NCBI GenBank assembly: GCA_938002965.1
Contig: CALKZY010000052.1
Span: 1-38,074, forward strand
Length of the DNA: 38,074 nt
Reading direction: 5' to 3'
DNA from: an uncultured Acidimicrobiales bacterium
GTDB lineage: Bacteria; Actinomycetota; Acidimicrobiia; Acidimicrobiales; SZUA-35
In this document: positions 23,181 to 31,357 of the stretch, piece after piece
How positions within the stretch are numbered: the first letter of the stretch is position 1
Layout: each line of letters starts with the position of its first letter
Translations under genes and position numbers: made by a program
The notes under the pieces: generated by a model
What the model saw: the letters and a program-made list of their open reading frames with translations, nothing else
Databases searched by the model: none
What the model was told of the DNA's origin: nothing

Positions 23181-25394
23181 GTGATCTTGCTACGGCTTGT
23201 AAAGCGTATGGCATCGCTGGGCATCGTGATGATTGCCATTGCGGCGGTGGCTTCGACGGCGACCGTGACAGCCGCGCCGCACTTCACAACGTTCGTTTCC
23301 TCTCACGAAGGCACAGCCGCCGATCTTGAGCTTGAGGATCTAGCCGTTCGCTCGGCCATGTTCGCCTCGGATGGGACGTTCCTAACGTTCCTTTCCGAAG
23401 CTGAGAATCGGGACCCGATCAGCCTCGACGAGGTCCCGCAGCCCGTGATCGATGCCATTTTGGCGGTGGAAGACGCAGACTTCTACGACCATAACGGCGT
23501 GAACCTCCGCGGAACGTTCCGTGCTTTGGTGGAAAACATCAATGCCGGCGGAATCGCCCAGGGCGGGTCAACCATCACCCAGCAGTTGGTCAAGCTGTCA
23601 CTGTTGACCAGCGATCAGAACTTCAACCGAAAGAGCACGGAGGCCTTCTACGCCCTTCGGCTCGAACGGCAGATGACCAAAGATGAGATCCTCGAGCGCT
23701 ACCTAAACAGTGTGTACTTCGGGTCCGGCGCCTATGGCGTTCAGGCGGCGGCCGAAACCTACTGGGGCTACGAAGACGCCGGCGATCTCGGCTGGTCCGA
23801 GGCAGCCCTTCTGGCCGGCATCATCCGAAACCCGACCCAGTTCGACCCCACCCGCTTTCCCACCGAGGCCAAGGCTCGACGAGATGTGGTGCTTGATCGG
23901 TTGGTGGCCACCGGTGATTTGACCGAGGAGGAAGCCGAGCAATTTGGGTTCGCTCCACTTCCCGAAGAACGTCAACAGCCCTTCGATATCAAGCCGACCG
24001 ACTATTTCATCCAGCAAGCGCTACTTACCCTTCTGGAAGAGGATCCTTCCATTCTGGGTGGGGACAAGTCCTCAAGGCGGGACGCCATCTATCGAGGCGG
24101 CCTGAAGATCTATACGACCTTTGATCCCGAAGCTCAAGAAGCTGCCCTGACCACCAGGGAAGAGCACCTCGACGAGGCGACGGGCTACAGCGTTGCCATT
24201 GCCACTGTCGACTCCAAGACCGGGGCGGTGCGTGCTCTTGTCGGCGGTCCGGAATTCGAGCGGGACAAGTTCAACCTGGCCACCCAAGGCGAGCGCCAAC
24301 CCGGGTCCTCGATGAAGACCTTTGTGCTGGCCGCTCTGTTCGAAGCCGGCTTTACGCCAAACGACATTGTTCGCGCCGACGGTCCGTGCACATTCCGGGA
24401 ACCTAGCGGCGACAATTACACCGTGGGCGGATCGCTTCGGGGACGCGGCAGCATTGCTGCGGTTACACGATCCTCCAATAACTGCGCCTTCGTCCGCTTG
24501 GGCCAAGTGGTGGGCAACGACAAAGTCGTGCAGGCAGCCCGTCGCTTGGGCATCTCTACGCTTCGTGATGTAGCCGGCGAATTCCTGTCACTCCCACTCG
24601 GAACCGAAGACGTACACCCGATGGAGATGGCCAGCGCCTACGCCGGTATAGCCAATGACGGCAAGTTCAATCGAGCCTGGTACATCGAACGCATCGAAGA
24701 CCGTGACGGCAACATCATTTACGAGCATCGCCCCGACTGGACTCGGGCTATCTCCCAGCAGAGTGCTCGGTTGATCACCCAGGTCTTGGAAAGCAACGTG
24801 CGAGCCGGCACCGGAAAGCGGGCACAGCTGGCCGACGGCCATGTTGCTGCCGGAAAGACGGGAACGACCAACTCGTTTGAAGACGCCTGGTTCGTCGGTT
24901 ACACCGACTACTACACCACCGCAGTCTGGTTGGGCGACCCCGACCGCAAACGCAAGATCGTTCTCCCCGAATGGGGAACGGTCTTCGGTGGTGAGCTGCC
25001 TGCCACTATCTGGGGCGACTACAACGATCTCATTCACGAGAATCTCGAAGCTCGTGCATTCCTCGATCCGGAAGGCTTCGGCGGCAACCGATACCTGAAG
25101 GTAGAGGGTGAAATTGATTTCTGCCCCGGCGTCGACTTCCAAGCCGAAGGTTTCGCCGGAACGGTTGAGTTCGACTCCGACGGCGACGGTCGGACTGATT
25201 GCATCGGTGCGAACACCACGACCACCGAATCCACCACCACAACTGTTCCCGACGACTTCAACAATGGAGGCGGCGACGGCAACAACGGTGAGGGGAACAA
25301 CGGCGGAAACGGCAACGGCAACCGGAACGGAAACGGCAACGGCAACGGTGGCGACGATGAAGGTGCCCTTGGGCCGACGACCACAGCCCCCTAG
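23181..25394 (+). CDS. Class A penicillin-binding protein (transglycosylase/transpeptidase)
   Basis: 737 residues. It polymerises and crosslinks peptidoglycan at the outer face of the membrane. An N-terminal membrane segment at about 10-32 is followed by the GT51 domain: EDADFYDHNGVNLRG with the catalytic Glu, GGSTITQQLVK, and YFGSGAYGVQAAAETYWG. The transpeptidase domain shows SSMK (active-site Ser and Lys), SSNN and KTGTT in the usual order. The last 60 residues are a low-complexity tail, first TTTTESTTTTVP and then Gly/Asn repeats (GNGNGN), ending TTTAP; such extracytoplasmic linkers are common in actinobacterial PBPs. The GTG start is set by the -10 element at 23,169. Confidence 0.95.
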   Translation: MILLRLVKRMASLGIVMIAIAAVASTATVTAAPHFTTFVSSHEGTAADLELEDLAVRSAMFASDGTFLTFLSEAENRDPISLDEVPQPVIDAILAVEDADFYDHNGVNLRGTFRALVENINAGGIAQGGSTITQQLVKLSLLTSDQNFNRKSTEAFYALRLERQMTKDEILERYLNSVYFGSGAYGVQAAAETYWGYEDAGDLGWSEAALLAGIIRNPTQFDPTRFPTEAKARRDVVLDRLVATGDLTEEEAEQFGFAPLPEERQQPFDIKPTDYFIQQALLTLLEEDPSILGGDKSSRRDAIYRGGLKIYTTFDPEAQEAALTTREEHLDEATGYSVAIATVDSKTGAVRALVGGPEFERDKFNLATQGERQPGSSMKTFVLAALFEAGFTPNDIVRADGPCTFREPSGDNYTVGGSLRGRGSIAAVTRSSNNCAFVRLGQVVGNDKVVQAARRLGISTLRDVAGEFLSLPLGTEDVHPMEMASAYAGIANDGKFNRAWYIERIEDRDGNIIYEHRPDWTRAISQQSARLITQVLESNVRAGTGKRAQLADGHVAAGKTGTTNSFEDAWFVGYTDYYTTAVWLGDPDRKRKIVLPEWGTVFGGELPATIWGDYNDLIHENLEARAFLDPEGFGGNRYLKVEGEIDFCPGVDFQAEGFAGTVEFDSDGDGRTDCIGANTTTTESTTTTVPDDFNNGGGDGNNGEGNNGGNGNGNRNGNGNGNGGDDEGALGPTTTAP

Positions 25395-25424
25395 TCTGGA
25401 CTAACACTTCCAACAGGGGGACAA

Positions 25425-26144
25425 GTGGCTTCACCGGCCTATGAGAAGATTCTCGACGTGCAGGCTCTCGATCTCAGCCTCACCCAGCTACGACACCGCC
25501 ATGCGAACCACCCCACTCGTCAGACTCTCTCGGAGCTGAATTCCGAACGGGAACAGATGATGGTCGTAGGCGCAGGGATCAACGAGCGACACCACGATCT
25601 CGAGCGCCAGCGAAAGCGTTTCGAGGACGAGGCGGCGCTTATCAAGGACCGTCACGAGGGCATCAACAATAAGCTGTATGGCGGCGAGGTGACGGCATCT
25701 AAGGAGCTCTTGGCCCTCCAAGACGAGGCGGCCTCGCTCAAAGAACAGCAGACTGGCCTTGAAGACCAGGAGCTTGAGCTTATGGAAGAGCTCGACGCCG
25801 TCTCCAGCGAGCGCAGCGACCATAACGGCAAGCTCCAGTCGCTCGATGATCGCATTGGTTCGTCCGAGCAGGATCTTGCCGGCCAACTCAGTGAGCTCGA
25901 ATCCGAGATAGTCGAGGTCGAGGCCAACCGGCTGGCCGCAGCCGGAGAAGCTGACCCATCACTGCTGGAGCAGTACGAGAAACTCAGGCCGCAATATGAC
26001 GGTGTCACCGTGGCTCGACTCACGAACGGCAGTTGTGATGGTTGCCACATCCAACTCTCTGCAGTTGCGCTCGATCAGTTGATGAAGTCGGCTGAAGACG
26101 CTGTTGTCACCTGCGAAGAGTGCGGCCGCATGCTTGTTCGGTAA
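25425..26144 (+). CDS. C4-type zinc-ribbon coiled-coil protein (DUF164 family)
   Basis: 239 residues from GTG 25425 with an AGGGGGA ribosome-binding site. Residues 10 to 185 are heptad-rich and form a long antiparallel coiled coil. The C-terminus carries a zinc ribbon with CDGCH and CEECG. The family is widespread, often proposed to be nucleic-acid associated, with no settled function. It stands directly before a membrane protein and a histidine phosphatase, and rnpB follows, a neighbourhood known in actinobacteria such as mycobacteria. Confidence 0.9.
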   Translation: MASPAYEKILDVQALDLSLTQLRHRHANHPTRQTLSELNSEREQMMVVGAGINERHHDLERQRKRFEDEAALIKDRHEGINNKLYGGEVTASKELLALQDEAASLKEQQTGLEDQELELMEELDAVSSERSDHNGKLQSLDDRIGSSEQDLAGQLSELESEIVEVEANRLAAAGEADPSLLEQYEKLRPQYDGVTVARLTNGSCDGCHIQLSAVALDQLMKSAEDAVVTCEECGRMLVR

Positions 26145-26147
26145 CAG

Positions 26148-26639
26148 ATGTTCTTCTGGTTCGCTGTAGTAGCGGCTGTGCTTGTCGCTGAAATTTTCCA
26201 GAGCCCTATGGTTGACTACCGGACGGTGGCTGCGGGCGCTTTGCTTCCGTTGCTTGACGTCGTGGCTGCGCCACTCGGACTTGGTGCCGTTCTTCATTCG
26301 CTGTTGGCGCCAATTATCGTTCTGACCGTGGTCATGGCCTCGACAATTGGCCGAAGGTTGTTGCGTCGACGTCTTCTCGGCATCCCAATCGGAATGTTCC
26401 TTCACCTGGTTCTTGATGGCTCTTGGACCGATCAGTCGCTGTTTTGGTGGCCACTGTTCGGAGTCGAGCTGAGTGAAGTCCCCGAACGTGGCGGCTTGAT
26501 CCTGCGTCTCGGGCTGGAGGTCGTGGCGGTTGGGGTGGCCGCGATCGCCTATCGACGCTACGGCCTTGACGATGCTCAGAATCGCACTCGACTTCTTCGC
26601 CACGGTCATCTCCAGCGCGGCTATCTGTCTGCTGGCTAG
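26148..26639 (+). CDS. Small membrane protein, possibly YdjM/DUF457-like
   Basis: 163 residues, starting 3 bases after the zinc-ribbon stop, so the two are likely cotranscribed. Hydrophobic segments lie at about 2-18, 28-45, 50-68 and 118-135. Polar residues inside them (VDYR, LLPLLDVV, VLHSLL, FLHLVLDGSW) are arranged like the Asp/His pattern of membrane-bound metal-dependent hydrolase-like proteins (YdjM/DUF457). The resemblance is loose and no function is claimed. Confidence 0.55.
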   Translation: MFFWFAVVAAVLVAEIFQSPMVDYRTVAAGALLPLLDVVAAPLGLGAVLHSLLAPIIVLTVVMASTIGRRLLRRRLLGIPIGMFLHLVLDGSWTDQSLFWWPLFGVELSEVPERGGLILRLGLEVVAVGVAAIAYRRYGLDDAQNRTRLLRHGHLQRGYLSAG

Positions 26640-26697
26640 CTGTCGGCAGCTGGGTGGGCACCGACGCTGCGTAGCAGCTGGGCCCGTTGCCGCTCAC

Positions 26698-26703
26698 TAG
26701 ACT
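26698..26703 (+). promoter_or_regulatory. -10 element TAGACT, leaderless start of the histidine phosphatase gene
   Basis: TAGACT ends 6 bases before ATG 26710, with no Shine-Dalgarno sequence between them. A separate promoter for the phosphatase gene is therefore likely. Confidence 0.4.
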
Positions 26704-26709
26704 GCCGTC

Positions 26710-27303
26710 ATGTCACTCTTCGTTGTGCGCCACGGCCGTACGGAGGCCAACGCCTCCGGAAAACTGTTGGGTCGGGCCGACATAGAGCTCGATGACATTG
26801 GACGCGGCCAGGCTGCTCGCATCGGCGGCGCCGTCCCCGAAGCAGCTCGAATCGTCAGCAGTCCATTGGCTCGGTGTCGTCAGACCGCCGAGGGAATCGC
26901 TGATGCCTTGGGACGATCGCCATCATTGGTGACAGTCGACGATCGCCTGATGGAGCTTGACTACGGTGACTTGGACTTGACGCCACTGTCCGAAGTGAAG
27001 CCGGAAATCTGGGATGAGTGGCGTCGAAGTGCCGACTTTCGGCCACCGGGAGGTGAGACGCTTAATGAGCTTCACCATCGGGTCTCGTCGTGCCTAGACG
27101 AGCTCGCAGAAGAGGCATCATCGGGTGACGTTGTGGTTGTCAGTCACGTGTCGCCGATCAAGTCTGCGGTGGCGTGGGCCCTGGGAGTCGACATCTTGAT
27201 CTCGTGGCGTTGCTTTGTGGCTCAGGCGGCCATCACCAAGGTTGGCTTCGGTCCGGCCGGGCCCAGTTTGCAACTGTTTAACGGCGTCGATCATCTTCAT
27301 TGA
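26710..27303 (+). CDS. Histidine phosphatase (phosphoglycerate mutase-like)
   Basis: 197 residues. The catalytic motif VVRHGRTEAN has the phosphorylated His8. SPLARCRQTAEGI supplies the second arginine, ELDYGDLD the acid residue region and VVSHVSPIKS the second histidine. The size fits the small broad-specificity or alpha-ribazole phosphatase branch. In mycobacteria a comparable domain is fused to RNase H beside the zinc-ribbon gene; here it stands alone. It converges with rnpB, whose 3' end begins about 7 bases after this stop. Confidence 0.9.
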   Translation: MSLFVVRHGRTEANASGKLLGRADIELDDIGRGQAARIGGAVPEAARIVSSPLARCRQTAEGIADALGRSPSLVTVDDRLMELDYGDLDLTPLSEVKPEIWDEWRRSADFRPPGGETLNELHHRVSSCLDELAEEASSGDVVVVSHVSPIKSAVAWALGVDILISWRCFVAQAAITKVGFGPAGPSLQLFNGVDHLH

Positions 27304-27309
27304 GCTGGT

Positions 27310-27680
27310 GTCGGGTGAGTCGCTCTGTAGGCGGGATTCTGTTCATGGAGTCGTTGCCGTTCTCCAATTGGTGACCATCCATCTTTGCGGTCCACCCGAG
27401 ATGTCGTTTCCCGGCGAAATTTCACCGTGAAACGTGGACGGACCGCCCGTACATCTCGTTTGACCTTGCTCCGGATGGGGTTTACCTAGCCAGGCGGGTC
27501 ACCCCGCCTGCTGGTGCGCTCTTACCGCACCGTTTCACCTTGACCGGGTTGCCCCGGCAGTCTGCTTTCTGTTGCACTATTCCGTCGGGTTACCCCGCCC
27601 AGCCGTTAGCTGGCATCATGCCCTGTGCTGCCCGGACTTTCCTCTGGTGAAGCACCAGCGGCTGCGCCCCCTTCCCACAG
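27310..27680 (-). ncRNA. rnpB: RNase P RNA, apparently chimeric
   Basis: The minus strand contains the conserved bacterial type A elements in order: the hairpin CTGGTG-CTT-CACCAG followed by AGAGGAAAGTCCGGGC (27,650-27,625), then CGACGGAA, CAGAAAGCAGAC, GGTGAAACGGTGCGGTAAGAG, GGTAAACCCCATCCGGAGCAAGG, AGATGGATGGTCACC and the 3' motif ACAGAATCCCGCCTACAG (near 27,335). RNase P RNA is the catalytic part of the enzyme that makes tRNA 5' ends. The 5' arm of helix P1 should pair with the 3' arm. Here the 3' end reads GAGCGACTCACCCGACACC, but the 5' end starts GTGGGAAGGGGGC and has no complement to it. A short P2 pairing (GGCG with CGCC) survives. Coordinates of both ends are approximate. The gene as written is probably an assembly chimera; see the findings. 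Confidence 0.93.
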
Positions 27681-27684
27681 CTAC

Positions 27685-27713
27685 ATTCTAGCTCAGAACT
27701 GACCTTTCGGTAA
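27685..27713 (-). promoter_or_regulatory. rnpB promoter
   Basis: On the minus strand TTACCG (27713-27708) and TAGAAT (27690-27685) are spaced by 17 bases. Transcription would start near 27,678, exactly where the RNase P RNA 5' end GTGGGAAGG begins. This indicates that the 5' end of the RNA on the right-hand side is genuine. Confidence 0.65.
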
Positions 27714-27733
27714 GCACAGTACTAAACTTGACT

Positions 27734-27760
27734 GGGCGCCCCTGAAGCTCAGGGCTGCCC
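27734..27760 (-). terminator. Hairpin at the 3' end of the yqeY-like gene
   Basis: Twelve-base arms (27734-27745 and 27749-27760) pair with two mismatches around a three-base loop. The stem includes the stop codon of the upstream gene and is followed on the minus strand by a T-poor stretch, so it is only a weak intrinsic terminator. It separates that gene from the rnpB promoter. Confidence 0.4.
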
Positions 27761-28150
27761 TCCAACCATCTTCTCTACAACCCTCTTCACGCGATCCCCC
27801 GGCGCTACCGGCCCCAGGGCTTTGGTCACAATCCCAATGGCCGCCATGGGGGACTTGAGCGAGCTAAAATCCACATTGGCCCGTACCCAGGCTTCAATTT
27901 CGGCCTCGCTCATCTCCTGCGGCAGATATTTGTCCAGGAAAGCCATCTCAAACGCGTTCTGGTTTTCCTCCGCCGTAACCCGCAGGGCCTTTAGTATTTT
28001 CACGGCGTCGGCGTCGGGCAGGGGTCTGCCGTCGCCTTTGCGGTCGAGTTCGGCCTTGACCACCCGGGCAAAGTCGCGCCTGGCGGCGTTGCCCTTCTTC
28101 ATGGCCTCGACAATCTCCTTCTTGATTCCGTCGTAAATAGCCGTGTTCAT
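27749..28150 (-). CDS. GatB/YqeY domain protein
   Basis: 133 residues, slightly shorter than the usual 145-150. Family features include LPDADAVKILKALR, TAEENQNAFEMAFLDKYLPQ and the C-terminal SSLKSPMAAIGIVTKALG, followed by a conserved basic VVEKMV. YqeY resembles the tail of the GatB amidotransferase subunit and may bind tRNA; its function is unsettled. This is the first clearly Thermus-type gene and reads toward rnpB. Confidence 0.88.
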   Translation of the reverse strand: MNTAIYDGIKKEIVEAMKKGNAARRDFARVVKAELDRKGDGRPLPDADAVKILKALRVTAEENQNAFEMAFLDKYLPQEMSEAEIEAWVRANVDFSSLKSPMAAIGIVTKALGPVAPGDRVKRVVEKMVGGQP

Positions 28151-28330
28151 GTATTCAGTCTAGCCTGCCCCGACATGCCACACCGTTGTAAAGGTGCCAA
28201 TGGACGAGCGCGGCCGTGGGTTTATACCAGCCCGGATAGTTACTTAAGTGGAGCGTCCCAGAACCCCCACATCCGACGACACCCCAGGTACGGTCAATCA
28301 TGTTCCCGTCACGGTTCGTAAATAGCGGGG

Positions 28331-28370
28331 GCAGGGTGTCGCCACCTTCTCCCGCTCAGGGGAGAAGGCA
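28331..28370 (+). repeat. Dispersed hairpin repeat, copy 1
   Basis: In the 375-base gap between the yqeY-like gene and purH, GCAGGGTGTCGCCACC is followed by a perfect 9-bp stem CCTTCTCCC/GGGAGAAGG (28345-28353, 28360-28368). A related sequence in reverse orientation lies at 32,535-32,578, also between genes. I saw nothing else in 28,151-28,488. Confidence 0.5.
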
Positions 28371-28488
28371 AGGGGTTCAAATAGATTTGGTATTCGAGCG
28401 GGAGCAGGAGGCGAGGTTCGTCGAGCTTTGAACCCGGCACCTATTCAGACGCTTTCAGCCTTTGGCACGGGACTCTCCACAGCCCAGG

Positions 28489-28517
28489 TTAGAAGCTGGG
28501 TTTATGGAGGGTATGAT
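28489..28517 (+). promoter_or_regulatory. purH promoter (leaderless)
   Basis: TTAGAA (28489-28494) and TATGAT (28512-28517) are 17 bases apart. The -10 ends 8 bases before ATG 28526 and there is no Shine-Dalgarno sequence, so the mRNA should start at or just before the ATG, as is common in Deinococcus-Thermus. Confidence 0.65.
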
Positions 28518-28525
28518 TTTCCGGT

Positions 28526-30034
28526 ATGCGAGCGGTCTTATCGGTATCAAACAAGACGGGTCTGGTGGAGTTTGCCCAGGGTTTGCTGGATCTGGGTTTT
28601 GAGCTGGTCTCAACCGGCGGAACCCACAAAACCCTAGAGTCGGCGGGGCTGCCGGTAATCTATGTGTCAGAGGTTACGGGTTTTCCGGAGATTCTGGATG
28701 GGCGGGTCAAGACCCTGCACCCCCGCATTCACGCCGGATTGCTGGCTACCAAAAGCCCTGAGCACGAGGCTGAGTTGCAGGCCCACAACCTGACCCGCAT
28801 AGACCTGCTTTGCGTGAATCTCTACCCCTTTCGGGAAACCCTGGCACGGGGGGCTTCTTTTGAGGAATGCCTCGAGAACATAGACATCGGCGGCCCGGCC
28901 ATGCTGCGGGCTGCTGCCAAAAACCACGAGGCGGTGCTGCCGGTCTGCGACCCCAATGATTATAGGGAAGTCTTGGAAGCCTTGCGGACAGGCATTAGCA
29001 GCCAGTTCCGCCGCCGCCTGGCCCACAAGGCTTTTGCCCATACCGCTGCCTACGACGCAGCCATTGCCGAGTTTTTGGCCTTCGAGCAGTTCCCCCAAAC
29101 CAAACTGCTCACCCTGGAGCGCCTGCCGGGGGTTGTGCTCCGCTATGGCGAGAACCCTCACCAGGAGGCGGCGCTGTATGCCCTCGAGGGCCAGACCGGC
29201 CCGGTGCTGCATGCCCAGGTGCGCTCCGGCAAGCCCATGGGCTTCAACAACTACGCCGATGCCGACGCGGCCTGGGCTCTGGTCTCGGAGTTTGAACTGC
29301 CGGCGTGTGTGGCGGTCAAGCACGCCAACCCCTGTGGGGTCGCCCTGGCCGACAACCCCAAAACCGCCTGGGAGCGGGCCCGCGATGCCGATTCGCTCTC
29401 GGTGTTTGGGGGGGTGGTGGCCTTCAACCGCCCGGTGGACCTGGAAACGGCAATGGCTACCCGGGGGACGTTCCTCGAGGTGCTCATCGCCCCCGAGGTC
29501 AGCGCCGAGGCCCTGGACTGGTTCCAGAACAAAAAACCCGACCTCCGGGTGCTGGTAGCAGCCCGCCAGGATGCCGACCAACTGGAGTTTCGCCCTCTGG
29601 TGGGGGGCTTTCTTGCCCAGGAACGGGACTTGCGCCGCTGGGAGGAACTGCACCTGACCTATGTAACCGAACGAATTCCCACCCCTCAGGAACTGCTCGA
29701 CCTCAAGTTTGCCTGGTACGTGGGCAAGCACACCCGCTCCAACAATGTGGTGCTGGCCAAAGACGGCGTGACGGTAGGACTGGGTACGGGCGCGGTCAGC
29801 CGCATCTGGGCTGCCGAACGGGCTATTCAGAATGCCGGTGAACGGGCCAGAGGTGCCGTTCTGGCCTCTGAAGCCTTTTTCCCATTCGACGACGTGGTAC
29901 GTGCAGCGGCGGCGGCTGGGGTCACGGCCATTGTGCAGCCCGGTGGAGCCAAGCGCGACGCAGAGGTGATTGCGGCCTGTAACGAGCTAGGCGTGGCGAT
30001 GGTCTTTACCGGCACGAGGCACTTCAAGCACTGA
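28526..30034 (+). CDS. purH: Bifunctional AICAR transformylase/IMP cyclohydrolase
   Basis: 502 residues, near the usual 510-530. The enzyme performs the last two steps of purine synthesis, formylating AICAR and closing the ring to IMP. The N-terminal cyclohydrolase domain (about 1-190) starts AVLSVSNKTGLVEFAQ and has STGGTHKTLE, DGRVKTLHPRIHAG and NIDIGGPAMLRAAAKN. The C-terminal transformylase domain has RYGENPHQEA, the catalytic KHANPCG and FGGVVAFN, and ends GTRHFKH. It stands alone on the plus strand, and the antisense frame of 354 codons is a shadow. Confidence 0.97.
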   Translation: MRAVLSVSNKTGLVEFAQGLLDLGFELVSTGGTHKTLESAGLPVIYVSEVTGFPEILDGRVKTLHPRIHAGLLATKSPEHEAELQAHNLTRIDLLCVNLYPFRETLARGASFEECLENIDIGGPAMLRAAAKNHEAVLPVCDPNDYREVLEALRTGISSQFRRRLAHKAFAHTAAYDAAIAEFLAFEQFPQTKLLTLERLPGVVLRYGENPHQEAALYALEGQTGPVLHAQVRSGKPMGFNNYADADAAWALVSEFELPACVAVKHANPCGVALADNPKTAWERARDADSLSVFGGVVAFNRPVDLETAMATRGTFLEVLIAPEVSAEALDWFQNKKPDLRVLVAARQDADQLEFRPLVGGFLAQERDLRRWEELHLTYVTERIPTPQELLDLKFAWYVGKHTRSNNVVLAKDGVTVGLGTGAVSRIWAAERAIQNAGERARGAVLASEAFFPFDDVVRAAAAAGVTAIVQPGGAKRDAEVIAACNELGVAMVFTGTRHFKH

Positions 30035-30285
30035 GCCGATTAGGTTCGCTTGCAGGTGGCACGATTAAACGCGCAGTACCCGCATAGAGAGCTAGCAGGG
30101 ACATCGTTTATTCTTCAGTGCCAAGGTTTGGGCACAAACGGCAAATGCTACTGCTACTTAGATAATGACTTCACAAACATTACATCGTGAAAATACACAC
30201 ATGATTCTATATCGAGTCTAGTGGTCAGGTAACAAAGTAATCGGGATTCCTCCAGTGAAACTAACCTCTGTCCTCGTCGTCTCTT

Positions 30286-30398
30286 TGTCATTCCGAGGCG
30301 CACGCAGTGCAACGAGGAATCTGGCACTGCACGGGTACAGTGAATGCATTGGACTGCACCGCATTAGATTCCTTTGCTTCGCTCTGTTCGGTATGACA
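30286..30398. repeat. MITE-like imperfect inverted repeat element
   Basis: The left arm (30286-30322) starts TGTCATTCCGAGG and ends GAGGAATCT. The right arm (30366-30398), read in reverse, starts TGTCATACCGAA and ends AAGGAATCT. This matches the widespread intergenic motif of inverted TGTCATTCCGA...GGAATCT repeats. The 43-base centre contains a repeated CACTGCAC/GACTGCACC. The rest of the 30,035-30,420 gap is AT-rich and holds nothing else I recognise. Confidence 0.6.
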
Positions 30399-30420
30399 CG
30401 AAAATTTACTTACCAGACCA

Positions 30421-31320
30421 CTAGGGCGTGGTTTGCACCACAGGCCTTATGCGGCTGCGAAAAACCAGGCCTACCCCCAGGAGCACCAAAGCCGCGCCCA
30501 CCCAGGTCCAGACCCCCAGCGGTTCTCGCAAAAAGGCCCAGCCCAGCAGCAGGGCAATCACCGGGTTCACGTAAGCGTAGGTGGTGACCAGGCTCAGGGG
30601 CAGTAGCCGTACCGCAAAAATGTATGAGGTGTAGGCAATCAGGGAGCCAAAGATAATCAGGTAGAGATTGGCCGCCCAGCCCAGGAGCGTAGCGCTGTTC
30701 CATTGCTCGGCCAGTAACAGTGAAAGGAGCAGAAACCCCAGCCCGCCAAAAAGCTGCTGGTATGCCGAGATCACCACGGGCTCCAGCCGGGGGCTTTGGC
30801 GCTGGGTGTAAATGGTGCCACTGGCCCACATAAGCGGGGAGATGAGCAGCAGGGCAAAGGCCAGCAGGTTGGTGGGGGTGCCTTGGCCCAGTTTGGGGAC
30901 ATTCAATGCCAGGATGCCCAGCAAACCTATCAAAAGGCCCAGCATCAAAAGCCCAGGAGGCCGTTTGCGGTCCAGCAAGCCCTCCAGCGTGGCGGCCCAG
31001 ATCGGCGCGGTGGAAATCATCAGTGCTACGTAGCCGGAGGGGACATACTGGGTGGCGATCAAAATCAGGCCGTTGCCGCCCAGCCACAGCATTAGCCCCG
31101 AGAGGGCCAGCATTCGTACCTCTGCCCAGGTTAGCCGCACCCGAAAGCGCTGCCAGACCGCAAACCCCAGCAGCATCAAGGAGGCCGGAATAAAGCGGGT
31201 GGCCCCCATCCAAAACGGTTCAAAGCCGTTGATGAGGCCAAGCTTGAAGGCCAGATAGGTGCTGCTCCAGACCAGATAAACCACCAGCAAGTGGAATAGG
31301 CCAACGCGGGAGAAGGGCAT
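30421..31320 (-). CDS. EamA-family (DMT) transporter
   Basis: 299 residues with ten hydrophobic segments forming two five-helix EamA repeats, the layout of the drug/metabolite transporter superfamily (RhaT/YedA group). The first repeat starts VVYLVWSSTYLAFKLGL and the second covers WASGTIYTQRQ to AYVNPVIALLLGWAFLREPLG, a typical C-terminal signature. Members export amino acids or metabolites; the substrate is unknown. It ends 37 bases downstream of the uracil-DNA glycosylase stop on the same strand, so the two may be cotranscribed. Confidence 0.9.
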   Translation of the reverse strand: MPFSRVGLFHLLVVYLVWSSTYLAFKLGLINGFEPFWMGATRFIPASLMLLGFAVWQRFRVRLTWAEVRMLALSGLMLWLGGNGLILIATQYVPSGYVALMISTAPIWAATLEGLLDRKRPPGLLMLGLLIGLLGILALNVPKLGQGTPTNLLAFALLLISPLMWASGTIYTQRQSPRLEPVVISAYQQLFGGLGFLLLSLLLAEQWNSATLLGWAANLYLIIFGSLIAYTSYIFAVRLLPLSLVTTYAYVNPVIALLLGWAFLREPLGVWTWVGAALVLLGVGLVFRSRIRPVVQTTP

Positions 31321-31357
31321 GTTGGTTCTGGGAGGGAGGCCGCAAAGTTCGGGTTCT

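Noticed and set aside
27310..27680. Genuine horizontal transfer with rnpB as the insertion site
   Set aside because: No integrase, attachment repeat or mobile genes lie at the boundary, and the resulting RNA lacks helix P1. An assembly artefact explains the data more simply, but reads are needed to settle it.
28667..29731. Long antisense frame (354 codons) inside purH
   Set aside because: It is the shadow of a GC-rich gene whose plus-strand product matches PurH over its full length.
30255..30587. Plus-strand frame over the MITE-like element and the 3' end of the EamA gene
   Set aside because: It is made of the inverted repeat and antisense transporter sequence, with no ribosome-binding site.
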